This document shows, piece after piece, positions 28,702-39,640 of a stretch of 52,340 nucleotides of DNA; positions within the stretch are counted from its first letter, which is position 1; every line of letters starts with the position of its first letter. This DNA is from an uncultured Bacteroidia bacterium (GTDB taxonomy: Bacteria; Bacteroidota; Bacteroidia; J057; CALLMJ01): the NCBI GenBank assembly GCA_938006875.1, contig CALLMJ010000001.1, forward strand, positions 1 to 52,340, written 5' to 3'. Below the pieces are notes generated by a model, which made no database searches, was not told where the DNA came from, and saw only the letters and a list, made by a program, of their open reading frames with translations. The position numbers and the translations under genes are program-made.

Positions 28702-29976
28702 TTATAATCCAAAAACTTTTTTGATTTCTTGAACTTTGTTAAGTTCTTCCCAAGGGAAGAATTTCACTTTCTTGGTATAAGGAGTTCTACATTCAGTAAT
28801 AACACCATTATTTTCCGATCTTTCTACTTTGATTAAAGTAATTTCTTGTTCATAACATTCTCTACCCATGTGACCATAAGCAGCTGTAGGAAAATAAATA
28901 GGGTTTTTTAAACCTAAATCTTCAATAATAGCCTTGGGTCTTAAATCAAAAATGGAATTTAATTTTTCAGCAATTTGACTATCCGTCAATTTTATTTTTG
29001 CAGTACCATAAGTATTGACATATAAAGAAATAGGTTTTGCTATACCAATTGCATATGAAACTTGAATTAAAACTTCCTCAGCAATACCCGCAGCTACTAA
29101 ATTTTTAGCAATATGACGAGCCGCATAAGCAGCGGATCTATCTACTTTTGAAGGATCTTTACCAGAAAAAGCACCACCACCATGAGCACCTTTACCTCCA
29201 TAAGTATCTACAATAATTTTTCTTCCCGTTAAACCTGTATCTCCATGAGGACCACCAATCACAAATTTACCCGTAGGATTAATGTGAATAATTGTGTCTT
29301 TGTCTAGCATATTAGAAGGAATTACGTTAGGAATAACAATTTCTATCATATCCTTACGGATTTTTTCTAACATTTCATTTTCAGAAGCAAAATCATCATG
29401 TTGAGTGGAAATTACAATAGTATGAACTCTTTGAGGCTTGCCATGATCGTCATATTGAATGGTAACTTGTGATTTAGTATCAGGACGCAAATAAGTCATG
29501 ATTTTACCTTCTTTACGGATTCTTGCAATTTCTTTTACTAAACGATGAGAAAATGCTAAAGCCATGGGCATAAATTCAGGAGTTTCATTGGTAGCATAAC
29601 CAAACATCATTCCTTGGTCTCCTGCGCCTTGGTCTTTATCTAAACCTTTACCTTCATCAACACCTTGAGCAATATCAGGAGATTGTTGATGAACAGCAAC
29701 AATAATACCGCAAGAATTGGCATCAAACATATACTCTGATTTGGTATAACCAATTTTACGAATTGCTTCTCTTGCAATTTCAGCAATGTCTACACTTGCT
29801 TTTGTTGTAATTTCTCCTGCAATAGTAACTAAGCCCGTAGTAACTAAATTTTCACATGCTACACGTGAGTTAGGGTCTTGTGAAAGCATCGCATCTAAAA
29901 TAGCATCAGATATTTGATCGGCTACTTTATCAGGATGCCCTTCTGAAACGGATTCTGATGTGAATAAATAAGCCAT
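28702..29976 (-). CDS. metK: S-adenosylmethionine synthase
   Basis: [79 protein letters not shown]. Confidence 0.97.
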   Translation of the reverse strand: MAYLFTSESVSEGHPDKVADQISDAILDAMLSQDPNSRVACENLVTTGLVTIAGEITTKASVDIAEIAREAIRKIGYTKSEYMFDANSCGIIVAVHQQSPDIAQGVDEGKGLDKDQGAGDQGMMFGYATNETPEFMPMALAFSHRLVKEIARIRKEGKIMTYLRPDTKSQVTIQYDDHGKPQRVHTIVISTQHDDFASENEMLEKIRKDMIEIVIPNVIPSNMLDKDTIIHINPTGKFVIGGPHGDTGLTGRKIIVDTYGGKGAHGGGAFSGKDPSKVDRSAAYAARHIAKNLVAAGIAEEVLIQVSYAIGIAKPISLYVNTYGTAKIKLTDSQIAEKLNSIFDLRPKAIIEDLGLKNPIYFPTAAYGHMGRECYEQEITLIKVERSENNGVITECRTPYTKKVKFFPWEELNKVQEIKKVFGL

Positions 29977-29986
29977 TATATTTTAT

Positions 29987-30718
29987 TTATGAATTTTTTC
30001 TTAATTGAATGATACCTAATTTGTTGAATAGTAATATAATAGGATAAACAGGATCAAATTCGTGCCATTTAATACCAAAATTTGCTCTACCAGGATGGCT
30101 ATGATGATTATTATGATAGCCTTCTCCTAACATTAATACATCTACAGGCATAATATTTTTAGAAGTATCATTAACTTTAAAATTAACATAACCAATTTTA
30201 TGAGCAAACCAATTGATGATTGCACCATGAAAGGGACCCATTATAGCATGAATAACAATTAAACCATACCAAGCCCAATGTGGAGAAAAATACCAGTAAA
30301 ATAAAAAGTATAAGGGAATCCATAATAACCTAATGGGCATTTTATCAACAAAATTATCAAAAACATGCCAAGTTGGAACATCTTTCTTAAATTTTTCATC
30401 TATTTCCACTTTATTGCTTGCAATGTTACTATAAATAACTTTTGTTTTCCACATCATATCAAAAATATTTTTTGAATATTTTGGGGAATGTGGATCTTTA
30501 TTTGTATCAGCATAAGAATGATGCATTCTATGCAAAATACCATAAGCATAAGGGCTTAAATAAGATGAACCCTGTGCAATGAAAGAACCAATATAAAAAA
30601 CTTTTTCCCAAAATTTGCTCATTGTAAACATTTTATGAGCAGCATAACGATGATGAAAAAAAGTCTGGAAAAATAACGATAAATACCAGTGACCAATAAA
30701 AAACAATAATATTGCCAT
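29987..30718 (-). CDS. Fatty acid (acyl-CoA) desaturase
   Basis: HHRYAAH, HRMHHSYAD, GEGYHNNHHSHP histidine boxes. Confidence 0.92.
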   Translation of the reverse strand: MAILLFFIGHWYLSLFFQTFFHHRYAAHKMFTMSKFWEKVFYIGSFIAQGSSYLSPYAYGILHRMHHSYADTNKDPHSPKYSKNIFDMMWKTKVIYSNIASNKVEIDEKFKKDVPTWHVFDNFVDKMPIRLLWIPLYFLFYWYFSPHWAWYGLIVIHAIMGPFHGAIINWFAHKIGYVNFKVNDTSKNIMPVDVLMLGEGYHNNHHSHPGRANFGIKWHEFDPVYPIILLFNKLGIIQLRKNS

Positions 30719-30838
30719 TAAAATAAAATAAATTTTGCAAAGTTATGAAATTTTTCAATACGAAAATAAAATTCTGTTTGTAACTTTTGTTGCAACTAAT
30801 TGGCTATGAAATCTTCTAATTTCGCATAAAAATAGAAA

Positions 30839-31639
30839 ATGGAAATCATAGGTTATTTAGCGTCCATATTAATTGGTGTTAGTTTAGGTTTAATTGGAGG
30901 AGGTGGAAGTATTTTGACCGTCCCGGTTTTAGTGTATTTGTTTGCAGTTCAACCAGTTCAAGCTACTGCTCTTTCTTTATTTATTGTTGGTTTGACCAGT
31001 GCAGTTGGTGCTGTCAATTATTTTAAACAGAATTTAGTAGACATCAGAACTACAATTTTATTTGGTATACCATCAATTATAGCAGTTTATTTAACAAGAA
31101 AATGGATTGTACCTTCTATTCCAAATGAGATACTTAAAATAAGTACTTTTGAATTAACCAAAAGTCTTTTTTTAATGCTTCTTTTTGCTGTTCTCATGAT
31201 TTTGGCTTCTTATTCTATGATAAAACCTTCCCAAAAAAATAGTGATAAACCCAAAAAAGAACTTTCACCAGTTTTAAAAAACTTCATTCCATTTTTAGAA
31301 GGTAGTGTAGTTGGGGTTTTAACAGGGTTAGTGGGTGCAGGTGGTGGGTTCTTAATCATTCCTGCATTGGTGGTAGTTGCAGGTTTAGAAATGAAAGTAG
31401 CTATTGGTTCTTCATTAGTGATTATTGCATTAAAATCTTTATTAGGTTTTCTTGGTGAAGATTTAAGTACAGTTCCGTGGAATTTTCTTAGTATCATTTC
31501 AGGTTTTTCAATTCTTGGAATTTTTATGGGTACTTATTTATCTAAAAAAATTGATGGTAATAAATTAAAACCAGCTTTTGGCTATTTTGTTTTAGTTATG
31601 GGTATATTTATTATTGTGAAAGAAGTTTTTATGAAGTAA
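30839..31639 (+). CDS. Sulfite exporter TauE/SafE family protein
   Basis: GLIGGGGSILTVPVLVYLF and GLVGAGGGFLIIPALVVVAG repeats. Confidence 0.92.
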   Translation: MEIIGYLASILIGVSLGLIGGGGSILTVPVLVYLFAVQPVQATALSLFIVGLTSAVGAVNYFKQNLVDIRTTILFGIPSIIAVYLTRKWIVPSIPNEILKISTFELTKSLFLMLLFAVLMILASYSMIKPSQKNSDKPKKELSPVLKNFIPFLEGSVVGVLTGLVGAGGGFLIIPALVVVAGLEMKVAIGSSLVIIALKSLLGFLGEDLSTVPWNFLSIISGFSILGIFMGTYLSKKIDGNKLKPAFGYFVLVMGIFIIVKEVFMK

Positions 31640-31671
31640 ACGTTCCATAGTTGTTAATAAATATTACAAAA

Positions 31672-31698
31672 AAATGGAGAGTTTAAAGCTCTCCATTT
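31672..31698. terminator. Bidirectional intrinsic terminator between TauE/SafE gene and fumC
   Basis: Perfect AAATGGAGAG tttaaag CTCTCCATTT. Confidence 0.75.
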
Positions 31699-31714
31699 AT
31701 AATTAAAAATATGC

Positions 31715-33115
31715 TTAAAAAATATCACCGACCATTTTTTCAGGTTTCACATATTCATCAAACTCTTCAGCGGTTAAGTATCCTAATTGAATAGCGGTTT
31801 CTTTTAAGGTTAAACCTTTTTTATGAGCAGTTTGAGCAATTTCTGCCGCTTTATAATATCCAATTTTAGTATTCAATGCAGTAACTAACATCAAAGAATT
31901 GTTCAGATGATTTTGGATATTTTCATGAATGGGTTCTATACCTATCGCGCATTTTTCGTTAAAACTCACACAACCATCAGCAATAAGCCTAGCGGAATGA
32001 ATAAAATTATAGATCATCATAGGTTTAAACACATTCAACTCAAAATGACCATTAGAACCACCAATATTGATAGCTACGTCATTACCAAGGACTTGTGCGG
32101 CAATCATGGTTAAAGCTTCGCATTGAGTTGGGTTCACTTTACCGGGCATAATAGAAGAGCCAGGTTCATTATCAGGAATAAAAATTTCACCGATTCCACA
32201 GCGAGGACCAGAACTTAACATTCTGATGTCATTTGCAATTTTCATTAAAGAAACCGCAACGGTTTTTAAGGCACCATGAGCTTCTACGATTGCATCATGA
32301 GCCGCTAATGCTTCAAATTTATTTTCAGCTGTTCTAAAAGGTAAACCTGTAAATTCTGCAATTTTTTTTGCTACTAATTCCGCATATCCTTTGGGCGTAT
32401 TGATGCCTGTTCCTACGGCTGTACCTCCCAATGCTAATTCTGAAAGATGTTCTAAGGTTCTTTCTAATGCTTTAATTCCATGTTCTAATTGAGATACATA
32501 GCCACTAAACTCTTGTCCTAAAGTTAAAGGAGTTGCATCCATAAAATGCGTTCTTCCAATTTTTACTATATGCTTAAATGCTTCGGATTTAGCTTTTAAA
32601 GTATCTTTCAAGGCAGTTATACCCGGAATAGTTTTTTCTACCAAAATTTTATATGCAGCGATATGCATGGCAGTTGGGAAAGTGTCATTAGAAGATTGAG
32701 ATTTATTGACATCATCATTAGGATGTAAAAATTTCTCTTTATCGGTTAATTTTCCACCTTTGATAACATGTCCACGATACGCAATCACTTCATTAACGTT
32801 CATATTGGATTGAGTACCAGAACCTGTTTGCCAGACTACTAATGGAAAATAATCATCTAATTTTCCTTCTAAAATTTCATCACAAACTTGCCCAATTAAT
32901 TCCGCTTTTTCTTGAGATAAAACACCTAACTCAAAGTTAGTAAAAGCAGCAGCTTTTTTTAAATAAGCAAATGCTTTAATAATTTCTTTGGGCATTTTGT
33001 TAATATCTTGAGCAATCTTAAAGTTCTCAATAGAACGTTGTGTTTGTGCTCCATAATAAGCATCAATAGGTACTTTTACAATACCCATAGTGTCTTTTTC
33101 TTCTCTAAATTCCAT
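31715..33115 (-). CDS. fumC: Fumarate hydratase class II
   Basis: [67 protein letters not shown]; start [11 protein letters not shown]. Confidence 0.96.
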   Translation of the reverse strand: MEFREEKDTMGIVKVPIDAYYGAQTQRSIENFKIAQDINKMPKEIIKAFAYLKKAAAFTNFELGVLSQEKAELIGQVCDEILEGKLDDYFPLVVWQTGSGTQSNMNVNEVIAYRGHVIKGGKLTDKEKFLHPNDDVNKSQSSNDTFPTAMHIAAYKILVEKTIPGITALKDTLKAKSEAFKHIVKIGRTHFMDATPLTLGQEFSGYVSQLEHGIKALERTLEHLSELALGGTAVGTGINTPKGYAELVAKKIAEFTGLPFRTAENKFEALAAHDAIVEAHGALKTVAVSLMKIANDIRMLSSGPRCGIGEIFIPDNEPGSSIMPGKVNPTQCEALTMIAAQVLGNDVAINIGGSNGHFELNVFKPMMIYNFIHSARLIADGCVSFNEKCAIGIEPIHENIQNHLNNSLMLVTALNTKIGYYKAAEIAQTAHKKGLTLKETAIQLGYLTAEEFDEYVKPEKMVGDIF

Positions 33116-33284
33116 AAATTTTAATGAATATTTTTTAAAACGCAAATTTAAAGAATAAAATTTTCAAATCCGTTTAATGTGAATAAACGAAAATAATTTT
33201 TTGGGAATAATGATGTATCAGAAAGTACCTTTCACATAAAAAGGCTACAAATTTCTCTTTTAGAGATTATAAATCAATTTGTTT

Positions 33285-33935
33285 TTAGTCCTCTCTTAAA
33301 TCTACTAACTCAACACCTGGATATTTATTAATATCAAAAATAAAAAAATCATCCGTTAAATTGGTGTTCACAACTATGCTATTCATTTCAAATTGATGAG
33401 TAGTACCGTTTCTATTATGAATTTTAATTCTGCGAATATTTTCTGTTTGTGCTTCAATCCAAAGTTCAACTTTAAAAAATTCTTTTTCTTGTATGGGGAA
33501 CAACGTCATTTTGTGTGTATTAGAACCTCCAATTATATCTATTGCATCATATTTAATTTTCATACCTTCATCATACATCTTAAAAACTTTTTGGAAGTTC
33601 ATACCTTCTTTTGGATTATTTTTAGATAAGTTAACTTCTTTTTCTTTTTTTAAATAATCCCATAAGTTTTTTCCATCACAAAACATTTCTCGTTCCTGAA
33701 AAACAATTTTATATTTATCTTTTTTGATGTATATCTTACCTTTTTTTACAGAAGGTGCTTGTTGAGTAGCTTTATTTTCCATAGTCCAAATAAAATCTGA
33801 GGTCATATCATTATAACCATTCATTTTTTTTCTTGAACTTTTTATAATTTTATCTGCTTTGGGGTCAACTTGTGCATAATTATATGGAATAAATAACCAT
33901 TGCAACAAAATTACAGTTACTAAAAATTTTTTCAT
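33285..33935 (-). CDS. LolA-like outer membrane lipoprotein carrier protein
   Basis: Signal peptide; MTSDFIWTMENK...KKGKIYIKKDKYKIVFQEREMFCDGKNLWDYLKKEKEV. Confidence 0.8.
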   Translation of the reverse strand: MKKFLVTVILLQWLFIPYNYAQVDPKADKIIKSSRKKMNGYNDMTSDFIWTMENKATQQAPSVKKGKIYIKKDKYKIVFQEREMFCDGKNLWDYLKKEKEVNLSKNNPKEGMNFQKVFKMYDEGMKIKYDAIDIIGGSNTHKMTLFPIQEKEFFKVELWIEAQTENIRRIKIHNRNGTTHQFEMNSIVVNTNLTDDFFIFDINKYPGVELVDLRED

Positions 33936-33993
33936 AAAAACGAATAATCTAAATTGGACTTTTTCAAAAATTGTTCCAAAAATACAAAAAAAA

Positions 33994-34716
33994 TCAAATT
34001 TCTAAAAATTTCATTAGGGATTCATAATTAGCATTAGCGTCAGAAAGAGCCAATTGTTTTTGATTTACATAAGCTATTTCATAACCAAATCTTTCATAAG
34101 CAGCAACAATTCTGCTTAAATCTTCTGTATTAAATTTTAAATTTAAATACCATAAATTTTCATCAGGGTGTTGAGATAAAAATAATGATACGATTTTAGC
34201 ATCGCAGGATTCAGCAATTCTTGCAATTTCCGACAAACTATAATTCTTATGCCCTATAGTAAGTACTAAAGTTCCACCATGAAAATTTTGAAGTTGTAAA
34301 TATTTGAGAATATCAGGAATTTGATGAACACTAATAATTCCTGCATATTCATTTTGTTGGTTTAAAACCACTAATACATCTTGGTATTGAAGTTTTAAAA
34401 GTGCATCGTAAACATGTTCATCAGAATAAACAAAAATGGGTAGAGCATATAAAGATAACAATTCTGAAATAGGAGTCTCTAAAGAAATATTTTCGGTCTT
34501 AATATCTTTTAAATTCAAATATCCTGCTAAATAATTATCTTGTAATATTGGTACTTGATATAAAAAATGAATATTTGACCATTCTAAAGCATCTTTATAG
34601 GGATGATTAGGCGAAAGTAACAAGGGTTTCTGAGCAAAAAATTGAACATACATAAGATTAGTATTTATAATTAATACGAAAAAAACAAATAAAAAGTTTT
34701 TACCAAGGACCTCCAA
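33994..34716 (-). CDS. CBS-domain-containing protein
   Basis: VPILQDNYLAGYLNLKDI ... VYDALLKLQYQDVLVVLNQQNEYAGIISVHQI; start uncertain (possibly MYVQFFAQKP). Confidence 0.7.
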   Translation of the reverse strand: MEVLGKNFLFVFFVLIINTNLMYVQFFAQKPLLLSPNHPYKDALEWSNIHFLYQVPILQDNYLAGYLNLKDIKTENISLETPISELLSLYALPIFVYSDEHVYDALLKLQYQDVLVVLNQQNEYAGIISVHQIPDILKYLQLQNFHGGTLVLTIGHKNYSLSEIARIAESCDAKIVSLFLSQHPDENLWYLNLKFNTEDLSRIVAAYERFGYEIAYVNQKQLALSDANANYESLMKFLEI

Positions 34717-35311
34717 TCGATTTCCATACTACCCAGCCTTTTTTTAAGTTGTAACAATCATTCAAATGAATTTCATATTCTGCAACTCCTTTGTAGGTAA
34801 ATTGCAAAGCAATATCATATTTATGTCCATTTTTGATGGGAGTTTTATTGATAATTCTATAACCTGTATATTTACAATCTGTCCACTGGATACCAGCATT
34901 TTTGGCGTTACTTTGAACTTTTTGAAATTTTTCTTTCATTAACGTTTGATGTTTTTTTACAAGATTTTCTGCATTTTTTAAAGCATTTTTTCTTGCATTT
35001 TCATCTTTAAAATTTTGCTTTGAGTTTAATTCAGGATAATCCTCTTTCTTTACTGTATAAATGTCAAATGCTTGGTAATTATTTTTAGTGATAGTGGTAA
35101 AAATGTCAGTAGAAAATTTCTCTAAATTACCATCTTGTGCAAAAATACCCAGATGAAAAGTAATTAAAAGTAAGAAAACAAAAATTTTCATAATCAAGGA
35201 ATTCATTTTAATTGCAATATTACAAAAAAAATGCCTAACACATTTAAAACTAACAAGTAAAAAATAAAAATTGGCTGTTGTGAATAACAGCCAATTTGTA
35301 AACATTTTCAT
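34700..35311 (-). CDS. Hypothetical secreted protein
   Basis: ORF with internal signal peptide MKIFVFLLLITFHLGIFAQ (true start probably downstream of ORF start). Confidence 0.55.
   Translation of the reverse strand: MKMFTNWLLFTTANFYFLLVSFKCVRHFFCNIAIKMNSLIMKIFVFLLLITFHLGIFAQDGNLEKFSTDIFTTITKNNYQAFDIYTVKKEDYPELNSKQNFKDENARKNALKNAENLVKKHQTLMKEKFQKVQSNAKNAGIQWTDCKYTGYRIINKTPIKNGHKYDIALQFTYKGVAEYEIHLNDCYNLKKGWVVWKSIGGPW
35268..35297 (-). terminator. Terminator downstream of rpsT
   Basis: Perfect 12-bp inverted repeat AAATTGGCTGTT/AACAGCCAATTT. Confidence 0.7.
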
Positions 35312-35320
35312 TATTCAAAA

Positions 35321-35587
35321 TTACTTACCTGCTACGGCTAATTTATTTACAAATTTTGTTAATTTAGATTTTTTGTTTGCAGCGTTATTTTTATGAATAA
35401 TATTTCTTTTTGCAAGTTTATCAATACCACTTACAACTTTTGGTAATTTTTCTTTTGCTAGGGTAGCGTCAGTAGTTTTTAATAAATCTTTAATTAATCT
35501 TTTAACGCCAATTTTTTGAAATCTATTTAACAGCCTTTTTTTAGCTGAATTTCTTATTCTCTTCTTAGCTGATTTTGTATTTGCCAT
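35321..35587 (-). CDS. rpsT: 30S ribosomal protein S20
   Basis: MANTKSAKKRIRNSAKKRLLNRFQK...KLPKVVSGIDKLAKRNIIHKNNAANKKSKLTKFVNKL. Confidence 0.97.
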   Translation of the reverse strand: MANTKSAKKRIRNSAKKRLLNRFQKIGVKRLIKDLLKTTDATLAKEKLPKVVSGIDKLAKRNIIHKNNAANKKSKLTKFVNKLAVAGK

Positions 35588-35676
35588 GACTTCTTATCCT
35601 TCTACTTTTTATGAAACGCAAAATTAATTTCTTTTTATATAATATCCAAAAAAAATTTTATTTTTATAAAACGTAA

Positions 35677-35704
35677 AGGTCTTGCAAATCAATACAAGAC
35701 CCTT
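35677..35704 (-). terminator. Terminator-like inverted repeat
   Basis: AAGGTCTTG...CAAGACCCTT (one bulge) downstream of the 35727 CDS. Confidence 0.5.
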
Positions 35705-35726
35705 AACCAAAAATTTTTTCGAATGA

Positions 35727-37073
35727 TTATTCAATCACTAACTTTTTAGTAACTTGTGTTTCTGAATTTTTGATAGTTACAAAATAAACTCCTTTAGGTA
35801 AATGACTTACATCTAAACGAGCTTTATAACCATTAACGTTCTCTGTTAAAACAGTTCTACCCGTAATATCTGTAAAAGAAATGGACTGAATTCTTGGAAG
35901 AGAATTATCCACAGATATAAACACTTCATTTCTTGCAGGATTGGGATAAATATTTGAAAAAGATCTTAATAAATCTGCTTGTTCTTTGCTGGTCCAAGAA
36001 GCTAAATCTAAAGTTTTAAAGAGGCGAGGTGTTAAGAAAGTAATAACAGTATCCAAATATCTGGAAGCAGTATCAATTCTTTCTGGTGTAGAGTTTGCGT
36101 AAATACCAAAAGGCTCAAAACCTACACCATAAAAAGGATATAATCCAGGGAAAGGATTATCATTTGCAAAATCGGGTAATAAAGAAGCTTGATTACCGAT
36201 ATTGAGGCTTCTTCTTACCATATCATGCCCACCATGAACCTCAATAACGGGCTGTCCAGTTATATTTACAATTACGACACCAGTAGTATAGGGAGTATTA
36301 TCGGCAGTTCCATGCATAGCTAAAATAACAGGTTCACCTGGTTCCATAAAAGCAGTATCACCAACAGCGCCACCCAAAGAAATCGTAACTCTATGATTAG
36401 AAGGATAACCAGGATTTCCACTATTACCTTCAAAGTTTCCTAATGTCACGGTATCAATCAGAGGTAAATTATTACTATCTAAAAATTTAGGGTAAGTAAG
36501 TTCAGCAGGTTTATTTAAACATCCAGCATGAATGGCAACATAGCCACCAGAGTTAGAACCACCTGCTGCAATTCTTGTAGGATCAATTTTCCAAGTATTT
36601 TTTTCTTTATTTAAATAACGAATTAAAGCTTTTAAATCTTGCTGAGCTCTAAAAACTGCGGACATAATGCTTCTTGCTCTTTCTTCTTCACTAGAGGCTA
36701 ATGGGTTCCAACCCACACGATAATCTGCGGAAATAGCAACATATCCTTTTCTCGCAAAAGCTTTACACAAATGCACCATTGCACTGTCTTTTTTGGTACC
36801 TAAACCAGGAGTTGGTATCATAGAAGGAGGCAGAAAACTACCTGCATGCAAAAAGATAATCACAGGACGATTAAAAATACTATCACCAATGGGTTGGTAA
36901 ATATCGCATTTTAAATCAATAGGAGCACTAGAACCAAAAGGCACATTGCTTCCATACACAACATTTGTATCAACTTTTACGTTAGTAAAAATGTTATCCA
37001 CGTAACGAGTTTGTGCTTTTCCAAAAAATGGTAATGCACATAAGGCTAATAATAAAAATCTTAATTTTTTCAT
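35727..37073 (-). CDS. Secreted alpha/beta hydrolase (carboxylesterase-like) with T9SS type A sorting domain
   Basis: VIIFLHAGSF, ISADYRVGW, AAGGSNSGGYVA; C-terminal IYPNPARNEVFISV...LPKGVYFVTIKN...KKLVIE; start MKKLRFLLLA. Confidence 0.9.
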   Translation of the reverse strand: MKKLRFLLLALCALPFFGKAQTRYVDNIFTNVKVDTNVVYGSNVPFGSSAPIDLKCDIYQPIGDSIFNRPVIIFLHAGSFLPPSMIPTPGLGTKKDSAMVHLCKAFARKGYVAISADYRVGWNPLASSEEERARSIMSAVFRAQQDLKALIRYLNKEKNTWKIDPTRIAAGGSNSGGYVAIHAGCLNKPAELTYPKFLDSNNLPLIDTVTLGNFEGNSGNPGYPSNHRVTISLGGAVGDTAFMEPGEPVILAMHGTADNTPYTTGVVIVNITGQPVIEVHGGHDMVRRSLNIGNQASLLPDFANDNPFPGLYPFYGVGFEPFGIYANSTPERIDTASRYLDTVITFLTPRLFKTLDLASWTSKEQADLLRSFSNIYPNPARNEVFISVDNSLPRIQSISFTDITGRTVLTENVNGYKARLDVSHLPKGVYFVTIKNSETQVTKKLVIE

Positions 37074-37198
37074 ATTGCAAAAAATATTTTCATGGCAAAA
37101 ATACAAATTTTTTAAAAGAAGTCAATACTATTTGAAAAAAATCATAAAAAAAATTGAAAAACTGTATAGAAAAAATTTTTTGATTTTATTTTGAAGTT

Positions 37199-38230
37199 TT
37201 AAAAATTCTTTATAAAGGCTGAACGCAGAAAGTGTTTTTCAACATCAAATGAAGATTCCTTCCCTAATTTATCCCAAGTTTCATTTAGCCATTTATCAGC
37301 GATTTCTCTTCCTCTATCCCTTAATTTGCATAAAAAATCCCAGTTGGTATTTAATTTTGAGGATTGAGATAGCTCTTTTAAAGCTTCATAACCAGAAATA
37401 GAGTGCATAAAAATTTCTTTATTGTTTTTTCCGGGTAATTGAACCCCATTTTGAATGAGATAATTTCTATAATGAATTAATTTGATTTCATTAATCATAC
37501 TGGAATTAAAGGAAATTTCATTAACTCTATCCGCAATATCTCTAGCTGTAAAAGGTAAGTTTTCAATATTTACAGAGTTTATTTTTACTAAAACAATGTC
37601 ATTAACAGTAGTTTCTTCAATTAATGGAAACATAGGAGGATTTCCCATATAACCACCGTCCCAATAAAATTCTCCATCAATTTCTACTGCTTGAAATAAA
37701 TATGGTAAACAGGTAGAAGCTAATAAAACATCTACGGTAATTTCTTCGTTATGAAAAACTTTTGCTGAATTGGTTTTTACATTCGTTGCACAAATAAATA
37801 GCTTTTTTTTGCTATATTTCCTAAGTTCATCAAAATCAACTATATTTTCTAATATTTCTTTTAAAGGGTTCAAATTAAATGGATTAAACATGTAAGGAGA
37901 AAAATATTGAATCATCGTATTAAAGAAAAGGTAACCTGGGGAAGTAAACATATTTCCGGATTTATCAAAAACAGTAGGCTCTAATAATATTGAGCCATAT
38001 CTAGAAATACCTTTCCATAATTTATAAAGTAATTCTTTTGCTTTTGATGGACCTCCTAAATGTAAACCATAAGCGGTAACTACTGCATTTACAGCGCCAG
38101 CACTTGTACCACATATTCCATCAGCTATAAGATTATCTTCTTCTAAAAGCCTATCTAAAACACCCCATGTAAAAGCCCCATGAGAACCACCTCCTTGAAG
38201 AGCTAATCCTACTCGTTTAATTTCTTCCAT
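37199..38230 (-). CDS. Patatin-like phospholipase family protein
   Basis: LALQGGGSHGAFTWGVLDRL, GTSAGAVNA, WDGGYMGNPP. Confidence 0.95.
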   Translation of the reverse strand: MEEIKRVGLALQGGGSHGAFTWGVLDRLLEEDNLIADGICGTSAGAVNAVVTAYGLHLGGPSKAKELLYKLWKGISRYGSILLEPTVFDKSGNMFTSPGYLFFNTMIQYFSPYMFNPFNLNPLKEILENIVDFDELRKYSKKKLFICATNVKTNSAKVFHNEEITVDVLLASTCLPYLFQAVEIDGEFYWDGGYMGNPPMFPLIEETTVNDIVLVKINSVNIENLPFTARDIADRVNEISFNSSMINEIKLIHYRNYLIQNGVQLPGKNNKEIFMHSISGYEALKELSQSSKLNTNWDFLCKLRDRGREIADKWLNETWDKLGKESSFDVEKHFLRSAFIKNF

Positions 38231-38303
38231 AATTTATTAATAACAACAATTTAGTCATTTTGTTTACAAATATAAATAATTTTTTTCAACTTGCAAACTT
38301 TAT

Positions 38304-38311
38304 TATTTTTG
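38304..38311 (+). promoter_or_regulatory. -7 motif (TATTTTTG) of dgt
   Basis: 4 nt upstream of the GTG start at 38316. Confidence 0.5.
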
Positions 38312-38315
38312 TAAA

Positions 38316-39638
38316 GTGGAAATTCAAGATTTACTCAATTTTAATAGACTTAACCAAACTTCCAATGACCAAAAATCCGCAAGAAGCGATTTTCAAAGAG
38401 ATTTTGATAGGTTAATATTTTCGTCTCCATTTAGAAGATTACAAAATAAAACTCAAGTTTTTCCTTTACCTGGTTCTGTATTTGTTCATAATCGTTTAAC
38501 ACATACATTAGAAGTTTCTACCGTTGGGAGATCTTTAGCTACTTTGTGTTCTTGGGATTTTGTTCCTAATCATGTTAATGATTTTGAAAATGCCATGCAC
38601 TGGGGCAACGCCGTTGCTGCTGCTTGTTTAGCTCATGATATTGGAAACCCTCCCTTTGGTCATTCTGGTGAAGCCGCAATTTCTAAATTTTTTTTTAATC
38701 ATTTACAATCCTACTGGTTTAAAGATTTAAGTAATGAACAAAAAAACGATTTTCTTCAATTTGATGGTAATGCTAACACTTTTAGGGTTTTAACTCATTC
38801 TTATCCCACCAAAAGACCTTTTGGTTTCGGTTTAACTTATACGGTTTTAGCTTCACTCATTAAATACCCTTGGGCTTCTTCAGATACTCAAGAAAGTAAG
38901 TTCGGTTATTTCCAATCTGAAAAAGAAACTTTTTATCAACTTTATCAACATCACTCATTAATTAACCATGTAAATAAGTTTTTTAGGCATCCCTTTGTTT
39001 ATATTCTTGAAGCGGCTGATGATATTTGTTACACTGTCATTGATATTGAAGATGCTCATAAACTCAAAATCGTTAATACGAATCAAGTTAAAGATTGGTT
39101 TTTGCAACTATTAGATACTCCATTTCAAAATGAAACTCTTTCAGAATTACAATCTATTGATGATGCGAATGAGCAAATCGCTTTTTTAAGAGGTAGAGCA
39201 ATTCATCAATTGATTTTAGACTGTAAATCCGTATTTTGTGAACAAAAAAATCAACTTTTAGATGGTGAAAAAATCCTTTCTCTAATGGAACAATTAAATC
39301 CATTTAGACAAAAAATTGTAAACGAAATCAAAAAGTTTAGTTATAATTTTATTTACAACGACAAAAGAGTTATTGAAATTGAAATGGCTGGTAAACAAAT
39401 TTTAGGAGGTTTATTAGAAGAATTAATTGAGGGTTGGTTTGAATCAGAACAAAATCCTAAAGACAGATTTGCCCAAAAAATTGTTAGCCTTATTCCTAAA
39501 CAATTCCAATTAACCCTTGAACACTCTAATTATGATAAAATTTTACATATTGTAGATTTTGTATCTGGTATGACAGATTTATTTGCTGTTGAATTATTCC
39601 AAAAATTAAAAGGATATACCTTCCCAAAATTCTCTTAA
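38316..39638 (+). CDS. dgt: Deoxyguanosinetriphosphate triphosphohydrolase-like HD protein, GTG start
   Basis: RDFDRLIFSSPFRRLQNKTQVFPLPGSVFVHNRLTHTLEVSTVGRSL, LAHDIGNPPFGHSGEAAI, EAADDICYTVIDIEDA. Confidence 0.95.
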   Translation: MEIQDLLNFNRLNQTSNDQKSARSDFQRDFDRLIFSSPFRRLQNKTQVFPLPGSVFVHNRLTHTLEVSTVGRSLATLCSWDFVPNHVNDFENAMHWGNAVAAACLAHDIGNPPFGHSGEAAISKFFFNHLQSYWFKDLSNEQKNDFLQFDGNANTFRVLTHSYPTKRPFGFGLTYTVLASLIKYPWASSDTQESKFGYFQSEKETFYQLYQHHSLINHVNKFFRHPFVYILEAADDICYTVIDIEDAHKLKIVNTNQVKDWFLQLLDTPFQNETLSELQSIDDANEQIAFLRGRAIHQLILDCKSVFCEQKNQLLDGEKILSLMEQLNPFRQKIVNEIKKFSYNFIYNDKRVIEIEMAGKQILGGLLEELIEGWFESEQNPKDRFAQKIVSLIPKQFQLTLEHSNYDKILHIVDFVSGMTDLFAVELFQKLKGYTFPKFS

Positions 39639-39640
39639 CC

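Noticed and set aside
28566-28702. SAM-type riboswitch near metK
   Set aside because: This region is downstream of metK (minus strand gene), and the upstream side is occupied by the desaturase CDS 11 nt away.
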